Shown one piece after another: positions 1-11,078 of a stretch of 64,000 nt of DNA. The DNA comes from Azadirachta indica (taxonomy: Eukaryota; Streptophyta; Magnoliopsida; Sapindales; Meliaceae), in the NCBI GenBank assembly GCA_022749755.1, contig CM040444.1, positions 5,645,009 to 5,709,008 of the forward strand, given 5' to 3'. How positions within the stretch are numbered: the first letter of the stretch is position 1; the number at the start of each line of letters is the position of its first letter. The notes beneath the pieces were generated by a model, which was given only the letters and a program-made list of their open reading frames with translations, searched no databases and had not been told where the DNA came from. The position numbers and the translations under genes were made by a program.

Positions 1-1057
1 ATATTTAATTTTAACTATTGGAAGTGTATAAATTTAACGATGTATTAATAAATGTAAACATATATATAAAAAAATAGAGTTACCAATCCTTCACTATTAA
101 TATTATTATATTTATTTTAAATTAATTTGTTTAGGGCAGTAAAATCAATCTGTTTTAAAGTTAGATGTTATATAATAAAGTAACACTTAGCTTTACAGTG
201 AAACTTTTATACTTGATCTATGAGTACAATGGCTACGATTCCTACCACTATTTAGCGGATCGGATTTGACACTAATTAATCAAAAATAAAATAAAAGAAT
301 AAAGCATATAAATAATTTTAATTAACATTTTAGTAAAAATGCATCAAAAATAGAAAAATAGTAAACATAATCACTGTAAATGATAAGAATACATTATTAA
401 AATTTATAAATCTTCATACAATATTGTTGCTAAGTTTCATTATAACAAAAATAAGTAAATATATGTAAATAAATACAGTGATCATTTAAAAAAAATAAAA
501 AATAAAGTTAGAAAGGAGAAAAAGAAAGATTGGGAGGGGAAATAGGTTAGTTATATATATATATATATATTTTTAATATTATAGGTATAATTTTACACAC
601 TATAAACTGCATGCTTTTTTATTTAAAAATTATATTTTTAGTTTTAACGAGTTAAATTAGATTTTGGCGATTTGGCAATGTAAATTCAATCGAATTTATC
701 AAGAGCAAATTTTAAATGTTTTAATTCAATTCGATCTACTGATCTTTTAAATTTATTAAAAAGTAAACTAGATCTGATCTGATCGGAAGATTATTCAGAC
801 TGAATTGGATTACGAATAGCCCTAAAGGACAGGTACTACATTGTTAAATGTGAAATAACTAAGTCCATATTTGTTATTTATAAAAGTTTAGGGACCCAAA
901 ATGAAGCCAAAGATTAGTGATACCTTACTCGATTAACGGCCATACATTTCGCAAAAGAAAATAGACCACTAAAACTAACGCCTTCTATTTGTGGTCGTTT
1001 AATGTTAGTTAGAGTTGTCGTTTCGTTTCAGCCCCTCTCTCCACTCAACTCCACTCC
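1..1057. other. AT-rich intergenic DNA and 5' flank of the START-like gene
   Basis: No coding region is supported here. The stretch is AT-rich and contains a short (TA)n run at about 553-570. The last 40 or so bases before the ATG at 1058 turn pyrimidine-rich (cccctctctccactcaactc), as in many plant 5' leaders. I could not pick out a convincing TATA box. Confidence 0.6.
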
Positions 1058-4000
1058 ATGATCACTTGCAGAGTTTCAACCTTCACCATTGACACTCTCC
1101 CAACAACAACGACGCCAACAACAACAACAACAACAACCCCTAGACTCGTAGATTATTTACGAGTTGTACCACTACAGCAGATATTTCCCAGCAGAGTTTA
1201 TGATTGTTCGTCTTCTTCTGTTTCTGCTACGAGGAGGAAATACAACGGCCGAGTTCACGCATCCAAGAATGGTAATGGTAATGGTAGGAAGAAAGGAGAT
1301 GATGATAGAGGAGTAGAAGAAGAGAGGAAGGTTCATTGTGAAGTTGAAGTGGTTTCTTGGCGGGAACGAAGGATTAAGGCCGAAATATCGGTCAATGCCG
1401 ATATCGACTCTGTTTGGAATGCTCTCACAGATTATGAACGCCTTGCCGATTTTATACCGAATCTCATTTGGAGGTATAATTGAGTTTTTATTTTCTCTAC
1501 GTCGTTTCCATTGATCACTTTTCGGATGTGTAATGAAAAACTTGAAAAATGGTCTTTTAAGCTTGAATTAAAGGCATGTAACAAACTTGAATGTACTAGT
1601 CTAAGCATGAATTAGGGCATGTTTGGAATTGAAGTCTGATGAATGTAGTATTAGATGTTAAATATTAATAGAAAAAGTTCAAATTTTGTGTTTAAAGTTG
1701 ATTGGAAGCCAGCAGCACCAAACATGCCTTTAATTTGGTTGATGTTTGTATTGTGATTGGCAGTGGGACAATTCCATGCCCACATCCTGGGAGAATATGG
1801 TTGGAGCAGAGAGGCTTGCAAAGTGCACTGTACTGGCATATTGAAGCTCGTGTAGTATTGGATCTCCAAGAGATTCTTCATTCAGTAAGCATTTTTTAAA
1901 CATCCCTATAATGAAAGATTTTTTGTTGTTGTATAATCTCTCTTAATTTTCACTCTTTTTGCATTTAAGAATCAAAGCAAATACTGTATTGGGTTTATGG
2001 TTTAGATTATACATAAATGTAAATTAAACCATTTCCTTACTCTGATTTTGGTAAGACCTTTCAACCACCATAAGATTATCCATAACTGCTTGGCTGGTAG
2101 AATCAGTTCGTGTCACACACTAATATTCATGCATACTAGTTTAGTTTGTTCATTCATTTCCCATTGACGACTATTTCGCCCTTCCACTTTGAGTGGTTTT
2201 GATGACTTGATTACTTTGTTCAGATCATTTTGCTTTCAGTTTAGGGTCATCTATGTGCAAGTCTTTGAAATTTTGCTCTTACCACTGCCTATTTCAACTT
2301 TGGTTGTTATATATACTTTTACATACATCTTTGTTACTTGAATAATATGATAATGATTCAGGCCAATGATCGAGAACTCTACTTTTCCATGGTCGATGGA
2401 GACTTTAAAAAGTTTGAAGGCAAATGGTCCATAAAATCTGGAAAAAGGTAGAATCCATGTACTCATTTTGAAGCTAGCGTGCTTAGTGTTACAAAAATGT
2501 ATCCTTTTACATTTTCTGACTGCCTCTTTGTCTTAGCTTGCTCCCACCAATGCCAGTTTATCCAAAGCAGACTTGACAAAACCTTATTTTCAACTGCATA
2601 AACATCAATTCATTGCTTCATTAACCTAAATTAATGTGCTCTAGTTGACAGACTTTCTTCAGCATTTCTGTTAGACTGAAATACTCTGGATCAATTCTTT
2701 TATTTTTCTTTAACATGAATCACTGTGATAAGAGGACGTCTATTGCTAAACAAAGTGTGAGAGAGAATAAATAAAAGCATGCTTATCTGCTGCTCCTGTC
2801 TTTTATTTTATTTTTGGACATCTAGTCCACTGATGTATCCCTTATCTTTTTGCTTATTCTTGATATAATTTTCTTGTTTCTTGCAAAAAAAAAAAAAAAA
2901 AAAACAAGGGCTTATTGTGCTGAGAAACATAATTTCAACGCTCACACAATTCTAGTAAGGTGATTGGTATCATTTGTCCAAGTCAAGTTGTATCTTTAAT
3001 CTTTCTGGAGTCATTATTTCTCTTTTCCTTTCTTGGGTTCATCCAACATAGTTATTCCTGTTTTGATATTGATATTGATCCTTTAATTAATAGTTTAACA
3101 TAGCTCTGAATTTAAAGTTTCAATGTTGTTTTAAGCTTGTAAAAGATTGCTTTACCTTTTCAAGTTATTCTTGTGATCATTTCTTTTTTCAGGTACACAA
3201 AAACCACTTTATCTTATGAACTTAATGTGATACCTAGATTCAACTTCCCAACCATTTTTTTGGAGAGGATAATCAGATCAGATCTTCCTGTGAATCTTCA
3301 AGCCTTGGCTTATCGAGCTGAAAGGAGTTTTCAAGGGCACCAAAAGATATTAAATTCCTTTAGTGGAATAACTTTGCCTGTCCTTCCTCCTAGATTGGAC
3401 TTGAATTTGAGCTTGCACGAGAAGGGTGAACCAGCACCTGGAGAGTTTAAGGAAAATATTGCAAGCTCCAAATTTGGTTCTGCTCCACCGTCTTCAAGCG
3501 ATTTCAACAGTAAATGGGGCATTTTTGGAAAATCTTGCAGACTCGATAGGCCTTGTGTGGTAGATGAAGTTCATCTTCGTAGATTTGATGGCTTATTGGT
3601 AACTCATTGTCTCTAGACTATCCTGGATAGGCCTTCTTATCCCAAGGAGGGCCATTTTTGTTTTTCCAGTTGCTTATATAATGGTTTTGGGCTGAAGGAA
3701 AATGGAGGTGTTCATCGCTGTGTTGTTGCTAGCATCACCGTAAAAGCTCCTGTCCGTGAAGTTTGGAATGTCTTGACTGCTTATGAGACTCTTCCTGAGT
3801 AAGTAATATATGGTCATGTGTCATGAATTATTCACTCTGGCATTTCAGTACTAGGACATTGGAGATCTGGGTTGCCATCTAGACTGGTTATCCATGGATT
3901 AGGATTTGTATCTTCTCACCAAATTACTCTCTGTATGTCCAGCTTTCATTTGGTGGTCAGTTTAGAGGTTATGCTTTTAGTTCTAAGTTCAATATTTCTT

Positions 4001-7000
4001 TTTATTTAATATGAATTATTCAAAGTAATAGCTTATGCACTCTTCTCTCCTGCGAAGAGAATCAAAAGAAGAAAAAAGTGAAAAACAATTCATATCTCTT
4101 TATATTTAACTTCAGAGACAAAGAGTTGTAGTGAGACTGCAAGTAATAAGCTTCTTCTAATTGAAATTGGACAGAATTTCATGGAAGTCTAGCTGCTAAA
4201 TAACTCTTCCATGCATTTCCAAACAAATGTTTCCTCCAACGTGATTTTGAGAACCTCATGAAGTGCCTTTTTGCAGGATCGTTCCAAATTTAGCCATCAG
4301 TAAGATTTTGTCACGAGAAAACAACAAAGTCCGCATTCTTCAGGTATAAGAAAAGTCCTTTTAGTCAATTAGTATTGTGATTTAAGGATATTTTCTTTTC
4401 AAAGGAGTTGGTGTAGCTAAATACTTTCCATGGTAAAAAGTCTGGAATATTCCTTTACTATATGCCTGGGCCAACATTGATATAAATCAAGTCAAGGACA
4501 TTAACAGTGCACAATACCCACCAAGCCAAAATCAGGTTAGTGAAAATGATAATGTGTTACCGAAAATAGCTAATCATGCAATAGTATAAATCCTCCATGT
4601 GAACCTAAAATTATCTAAACCATTGTATGTTTTACTTCGTGAGGCATTTAAGATTACTTGTAGTATGAGAATGTTGACATGGAAATGTCACTTTCTGTTG
4701 CATTGAAAAGAGCAGCATAGTTGTTCATTTGACAAACTTGAGACATTGGAAAGATTTTGGTCTTCTTTTATGAGTAGTGTCATTGCTTATAGGCTTGTTT
4801 TGTCCTTCCTCCGCTCTTTGGACTTCAAACATTATGTGTTGTATTCTCTAATGCCTCAAGAGCAGGTACTGCATACCTTTCTTTCATACTTGCCATTGCT
4901 GCTTTTTGGGCTTTTAGTAGAATTTGTTCTCCACAAAGTTCCAAAAGACAAAAGGCGGTTCGTTAATATGTACGAGGAGTCGCAATATAGAATCAGGAAA
5001 GTCTGTTTATGTTCTTTATGCTTTATGCTATTCTCATGTTTTAAAAAATGCATTGTTTTATTAGCAGAATCAGTAAGTTGAAACATTTCATCTTTTCATC
5101 CTGTCATATTTCCTTAGAGTATCAGCAGTGGCACATACTAATAACAATATCTTGAAAATATCAACTGTGTTATTTTTTAGAAACTCAATAGCATACACGG
5201 ATTTCTTTTCTGCAGGAAGGGTGCAAGGGCCTACTGTATATGGTACTTCATGCACGTGTTGTTCTGGATATATGTGAACATCTTGAACAGGAGATTAGTT
5301 TTGAGCAAGTTGAAGGAGACTTTGACTCATTTAAGGGAAAATGGCTTCTCGAACAGCTGGGAAGTCATCACACACTATTGAAGTACACTGTAGAGTCAAA
5401 AATGCACAAAAATGCCTTGCTTTCTGAAGTTATTATGGAAGAGGTATATTAGTTATTCATTGTTGCCATCTCCAGCTTCCAATTTCCTGAATGAGTCCTT
5501 GCTCCACCTCATATACAGCCCAATTTTAGGTGTGTAGTTCAAATGTGAATGGGCTTGTATTATTTACAAAGGTCTTGTGTATGTGAAGCTTCCCTCTCCA
5601 ATTAATGGCACAACATTTCTGGATGTTTTAGGGCATACTTCGGCCATTCATGAAGTGAATTGCCTAATTTGCTTCATCAGAGATTATTTCTGAAATCATA
5701 GCCAGTGATGCACCTGTTCATGAATTCTGGAATTGTGATATTTCATGAAATTACATAAATCACACCAGAGCTAAATTGCAGGTGGCTTTCAAGTTTTTCT
5801 AAATTATTACTTTCGAGACTACAGGTTCACTTCCAAATCCCATGTGAAACCCAATTAATCCCTCTGTAAATATAATGAATTTGGACATGGTTCTATATGG
5901 TTATTATAATCAGTTTGAACTAATAAATTTTGTAGATCTATCTTGTCAACAGTATCAGAAACTCTCTTCTGAGGAATTACTTGTTTGTTTTCGTCTAGTG
6001 TTGTGCTCTGGAAACAATATACAGGAAGGTGTAAAAGATATTAACAAATGAATTTTATAAGCTTGTAGGTTATTTATGAAGATCTTCCATCAAACTTATG
6101 TGCTATTCGAGATTATGTGGAGAAGAGGGAAGCAGATAATTCTGTAGCAGCTGATTCTCCTGAAGCTAGTGATCATTGTGCACAATTGTCAGAGGATCCA
6201 GAACTAGTGGCCTCATCCAGCAGCAGTGAGAATGAAGCTGATTATACTGAAATTTCTGATTCAGATGATCCAAATTCATTTAAGCAAAGACCCAAGGTTC
6301 CAGGCTTGCAAAAGGACATAGAAGTTTTAAAAGCTGAGCTCCTAAATTTTATTTCACAACATGGACAGGAAGGATTTATGCCCATGAGAAAACAACTCCG
6401 CTTACATGGTAGGGTGGATATTGAAAAGGCCATCACACGCATGGGTGGATTTCGGAGGATGGCATCATTGATGAATCTCTCCCTAGCTTATAAGCACCGT
6501 AAACCAAAGGGTTATTGGGATAACCTTGAGAACTTACAAGAAGAGGTACATTGCTAATTTTTATTTTGTCAGTTTTATTGTTTTCGGTTAATGTAATTAG
6601 TGTGCGTTTGCTATTTAATCTTCTGTTCTACTTAATAAGTTCCCATCAAAGAGGGTCATTTTACAACCACTTTCTATTCAAAAGGTTATGCTATTAAGTA
6701 AAGTTAGAGCTAATTGCAATGTTTTTCTTTAATATGATTATCTGCATCCTTCAGATTAGTCGATTCCAAAGGAGCTGGGGAATGGACCCATCATTTATGC
6801 CCAGTAGGAAGTCTTTTGAGCGTGCAGGTAAGGAATATCATGCACCTTATTTATTTATTTATCTATTCTTGTTTCATTTCTGGGATAATTATTGAAAATG
6901 GAACTTCAGGACGTTATGACATTGCTCGTGCACTCGAGAAATGGGGGGGACTCCATGAAGTTTCGCGTCTTCTTTCCCTTAAAGTTAGGCATCCTAACAG

Positions 7001-7142
7001 ACATGCACATACTGCCAAGGATAAGAAAGTTGATTCTGTGGAAACTAATGATGTAGAAGGTGAAGGGAAAATTCCATCTAAACCTTACGTTGTCACAGGA
7101 TACACAAAAATGGGTCATGAAACTCAAAGATTTAGACATTAA
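1058..7142 (+). CDS. Plastid-type protein with two START-like/polyketide-cyclase (COQ10-like) domains, At5g08720-like
   Basis: Ten exons: 1058-1473, 1764-1884, 2362-2447, 3193-3598, 3698-3798, 4277-4343, 5216-5443, 6069-6545, 6755-6827, 6910-7142. Every intron is GT-AG and the sum is 2208 nt, giving 735 residues. Residues 1-65 are Ser/Thr/Arg-rich with few acids and look like a chloroplast transit peptide, including a Thr run coded by an ACA/ACG repeat. The first START-like domain runs from about residue 92 (VHCEVEVVSW...VWNALTDYERLADFIPNL) to about 280. The second runs from about 344 (GGVHRCVVASITVKAPVREV) to 490. An acidic Ser-rich linker follows, then a C-terminal part with two similar helical units (IEKAITRMGGFRRMASLM and IARALEKWGGLHEVSRLL). 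The family is known to bind lipids or hydrophobic ligands; the ligand of this protein is unknown. The acceptor of exon 5 (before GAAAATGGAGG) was chosen because the two earlier AGs add residues absent from the family. Confidence 0.9.
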
Positions 7143-7255
7143 TTGGGTAGAGTAAATATATCCAACATATATTTTCATTATTTATTATTATTTTGTCAGC
7201 TTATTTCCTATTATCTGTCAATGTGAGCTAGAAGAATGTGACGGAAGTAGGACAT
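7143..7255 (+). other. 3' flank of the START-like gene
   Basis: This short AT-rich stretch follows the TAA stop and presumably holds the 3' UTR. It ends where the duplicated 2-kb block begins. No clear poly(A) signal could be singled out. Confidence 0.4.
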
Positions 7256-7285
7256 AGCATTCTTATTTGATGCACACATCTTATT

Positions 7286-7777
7286 TCAATCTGTACTCTT
7301 AGATTTCTTTGCTCTCTTCGGAAACTTGAGGGAGCTTACACGATGTCCTTTATATCTGTATCCCTTAGCCCATGCCATGAAGTTGTTGCAGACCTCGCCT
7401 TGGTGCAGTGCCTAGTACTGTTAGCCTTGTTAGAGCTTAGTCCCTGGATGCTGTTCAAGGAAAGCTGAGACAAGCTAAGAAAGGATTGAAAGAACAATTA
7501 CACCAACCATTCATTGGACCACTTTTCTGTGCTGGTGAAAATTAGGAGAAAAAGGAAGCTAGATTTAGTTATAAATAAGAATCCAAACGGTACGGCTTAG
7601 CACTATTCCAATGTAATATGCAACGTTTGGTGGCCATGTAGAGTATCCATTATAGTTGATTTGGTCTTCACTTGTTAGAACTACATTTTTGTTAATGCTT
7701 ATGGAATGGTAACATGATTTACCAGAAGAACTTGTTTTTGATGACCAAAATAGATTTTGGGTCTGACCCAAGGCCAA
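7286..7777 (-). pseudogene. Broken copy of a small unknown ORF (copy A)
   Basis: On the minus strand 7380-7286 reads FMAWAKGYRYKGHRVSSLKF, then PKRAKKSKSTD and a stop, which matches the C-terminal end of the ORF at 11105-11377. The central part (TSEDQINYNGYSTW) is at about 7690-7630, but about 215 bp of unrelated sequence separates the two, and the upstream part is out of frame with stops. I do not recognise the family. It may be a pseudogene, or the separating sequence may be an intron lost from the other copy. Confidence 0.45.
7385..7545 (+). pseudogene. Degraded coding fragment of unknown origin inside copy A
   Basis: This part of the 215-bp segment unique to copy A is visibly less AT-rich than its surroundings. 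On the plus strand it reads CRPRLGAVPSTVSLVRA, a TAG stop at 7438-7440, then SLDAVQGKLRQAKKGLKEQL through FIGPLFCAGEN to a second TAG at 7543-7545. The composition and length of open frame suggest a gene fragment with one internal stop. I do not recognise the protein, and the frame could be open by chance. Confidence 0.25.
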
Positions 7778-9257
7778 CGCTAAAACGATTCCATTTAAAT
7801 CTAAGTAACAAATAAATATGTAAGTGAACTATTATTTGAGATATAAATTGTAAAATTTAGTATAAAAATAAATTTAAAAAAGTCTAATCTATATAATACT
7901 ATGCATGGAGCTTATTTGGGAGACTTTAAATTTAAAAAGTTTGGAAAATTTTTAAAAAAAAATTATTATATCATTACTTTAATACAAAAGAAACACTATA
8001 AAATCTTATAAGCCTGATAAGTCTAAACAAATAAAATAAGAGAATTTTATTACAACCACAACTAAAGCCTTGTTTTCTTGACCACATCTTACTATAAAAA
8101 CATGTCTTGCCGATCACCTTGTGTGCTAACATCATTTTGTAGATACCATAATTCATGTACCTAACCAAAAACAACCAGTTAACAAGATCGTAAACTGTTA
8201 ATATTATACACCAATGGTTTGCACCTTATACAATTTTAAGCCTACTTTGCAACTTCCCTTCAATTCTCTATATTTCTTGCATTAATTTTGAATATATATT
8301 ACTTTTATAAACATCACAAATTGGCAAATTGATTAATTAATTCTGATAAATTTTTCCGGTAACACTTAGGAAGATAGTTGCAAATAACTATCATATGTGT
8401 TGTTTGGAAACATGCTGAATAATTCTAAATAAAAAAAATTTAACCATACAGGGTCGCTTCTTTAGTTTTCAACGAACTCTATTTATACATTTAAAATAAT
8501 TTTAGTTTACTCTAATTTCTTATCACATGTTTTTCATATATTTAGAAATATTTATTTTTATTCACTAAAACTAATGTTGTGGATTTGCATCACAATTGTG
8601 AGGATTAAGAATTAGACATTTTTTTAGAAAACTTTTGAAATAATCTTTATTTATAAGTTGCAAGCATATTTATTTACAAAACTCATTATAATTTTATGAG
8701 GAAGTGGTTGAAGAACGTACAAGTCATGTTCTATTTAATTTTATACTATTGAAATAATTAAAGTAATTTACAATTAAGAATAGATTCAATATAACTTAAA
8801 TACATATTATACTACTAAAATAATTATAGATTAATTTACAATTAATAATAAATTCAATATAATTAACAGCAATAAATTATTTCCATCAACCATAAAATTA
8901 ATAACATCATAACTTAAAAAAATATAAATGTCTTTTGGCACTAATATAAAAATTTAACAAATTTATTAATATTAGTAAAATTATCCCCATTTAAATTTTA
9001 AATTTAATTTTCATGACTTATTTAAGTTAAACTATAGTTTTCTTCATAAATTCATGCACATGAATCTTAATTGTCTTTTATCAAAAGAAATTATAAAACT
9101 TAATTTACTCCAATATTTAAATAATAATGAGAATATAAATATATGAATCATTCAATGACATTTAACTCATTTATGACTGAATATAATGTTTCTAAATTTT
9201 TTTCGAAATAATGATAATATATTAGAAATGTATACTAAATACAAATTTAAAAGTGTA

Positions 9258-9915
9258 TATATATATATGTGTATATATCATTTGTAGACCATTACATCTA
9301 TGTACTTCCAATGGTTGATATTGAATTTAACACATATAATTAATATATAATTAATGCATATGTCAAATTCAATCTCAATCATTAAAAGTGCATAGATCCA
9401 ATAGTTTATAAATGAGTAAAACTATGTGTAAAAATATGGGAATATTAATCCTTCCTCCATATATATAGATAGATAGACACATATATTCTTATAATATTTT
9501 ATGAACTGTTGAATCTAGGTATTTTTAATAGTTGAAATTAAATCCGAAACATATAATTAATATATAATTACTACGCTATAATTAATATACATACTAGATT
9601 CAATGTCAACCGTTGAAGATTCCTATAGATCTAACAATCAACAATTGATATAAAAATATACATAAAATACAATATTGTCAATCCTTTCCCTAAGATAGGA
9701 GAAGAATCAATAGTCTTATTATTTTATACATATCTTTATATTATTTGTAAACTGTTAGATTTATGCACATTTAATAGTTAATATTAAATGAACATATATA
9801 TTAATTATGATGCATTAATTACATGATCAAATTTGATCTCAATCATTTGATATACTTAAATCCAATAGTTTACAAATGATATAAAAATATGTGTAAAATA
9901 ATTTTATTGATCCTT

Positions 9916-9921
<6 letters not shown>
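9258..9921. mobile_element. Three head-to-tail foldback MITE copies
   Basis: Three elements of roughly 200-225 bp lie at about 9258-9460, 9475-9695 and 9698-9921. Each begins near a (TA)n or TA-rich tract and reads through an arm with the core 'taaactgttagatctatg' and 'gttgagattgaat'. After a central ATTAAT-rich turn it returns through the complementary arm (caatctcaatcat, aatccaatagtttataaatg) to a terminus like 'gatccttcc'. They have the same plan as the clearer copy at 9947-10160. No coding capacity is present, so they would be non-autonomous. Confidence 0.6.
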
Positions 9922-9946
<25 letters not shown>

Positions 9947-9950
<4 letters not shown>

Positions 9951-10157
9951 ACAGGATCAGCAGCCCCTTTATTTTATACAAAATTTTCCATCAATTATAA
10001 ATTGTTGAATATCGGCATATCTAATAGTTGAGATTACATCTAACCATGTAATTAATGCATATATCAGATGCAATCTCAACCGTTAGATAGGTCTATATCC
10101 AACGGTTTATAATTAATGCAAGATTTTGTGTAAAATAAAGGGACTGCAAATCCTGCC

Positions 10158-10160
<3 letters not shown>
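9947..10160. mobile_element. Foldback MITE, best-preserved copy, between two (TA)n tracts
   Basis: The left arm begins aaggacaggatcagcagccc and the right arm, read in reverse complement, begins tggggcaggatttgcagtcc. Both continue with 'ctttattttacacaaaat' and 'ataaaccgttggatat' type sequence. Almost the whole 214 bp is an imperfect inverted repeat of about 107-bp arms, so the RNA or single strand could form a long hairpin. It is flanked by pure (TA)n at 9919-9946 and 10161-10188, which suggests insertion inside a TA microsatellite. Related copies are at 9258-9921, 13095-13225 (remnant) and 16918-17590. Confidence 0.75.
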
Positions 10161-10188
<28 letters not shown>

Positions 10189-10190
<2 letters not shown>

Positions 10191-11078
10191 GACGTAATGC
10201 GAAAGCGACAAACAAATAACCTACAAACAAAAGATCAATAATCCACATAGAATTAACTGAAAATATTATTAATTGAATGAATTGGTTAATGAATAACAAT
10301 GCCTATTTATATTAATATATGTCTTAATCTTAAGGATTCCTATTAAAATTAAAATAATAAACTAGAATCTTACTTAAATACAAATAAGAATTTGATTAAA
10401 ATAAGAAATTATAATAATATTACAACTAAACTTTTTAATTTATTTTACCCATACTTCTTATTTTAGGGATATTATGATATTTTTCCCCTAAAATTTTGGA
10501 TTGTATCACTTATATAGAAATTATAAGAAATGTATTACTCACCTCTATTATTATTATATTTGACTGTTAGTTGACTGTTAGGTGTAAAGATAAATGTGTA
10601 AAATATTATTATTTAATAATTATTATTTTGTTTGAAGAAGAAAACTTTACTTTTCTAATTTCTTACATAATCAATAAAAGGAAAGTCCAAAAAAACTTTA
10701 TTTATTTATCTATTTATATATATCTATGAGTATTCATTTGGAGAATATTTATCCAAAAAAATTATGCTTCAAATTAAATTTTAAATTTTTATATTTTTTT
10801 TATTTTATAGTTATTTTTTTTATTTTGTATACTTGAATTAACTAACATACACAACAAGATAAAAATAGGTATTGAAAAAATATTTTTTAATAAAAATAAA
10901 TCATCAAAGACATTTGAGTAAATTTAAGATTGAAAGTTAGTTGACTAACACTTTAAGGCAAGTACATGATACAATCTCTATTCTTACTCTTCAAGTGATA
11001 TAAAATCAAACCTCAAAGGACAAATGTGATAATATCCCTCTTATGTTATATCCAACAAGCAGTAGCTAGTAGCTAGCA
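10189..11078. other. AT-rich intergenic DNA
   Basis: No gene or repeat unit could be supported in this stretch between the MITE cluster and copy B of the duplication. It contains simple A/T runs and short TTTATTTA repeats only. Confidence 0.5.

Larger units (their letters stand above)
7256..9260. repeat. Copy A of a diverged duplication of about 2 kb
   Basis: This block can be aligned by eye with 11079-13130 in the same orientation. Shared landmarks are the start (agcattcttatttgat), the segment gatttctttgctctcttcgg, the phrase ttctctatatttcttgcatt (8264 and 12094), and atactaaatacaaattta at the end. The copies are clearly diverged, with many substitutions and indels. Copy A carries about 215 extra bases at 7385-7600. 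The duplication contains a small antisense ORF or its relic, described separately. Confidence 0.75.

Noticed and set aside
3599..3697. Alternative exon 5 acceptors at 3616 and 3669 in the START-like gene
   Set aside because: The first gives an open frame but adds 27 residues absent from the family. The second shifts the frame. The AG at 3696-3697 joins GLL directly to ENGGVHR as expected.
10093..10299. Minus-strand frame with IYIYIYIY repeats, and similar ones at 57273-57604 and 62715-62930
   Set aside because: They come from translating (TA)n microsatellites and are not proteins.
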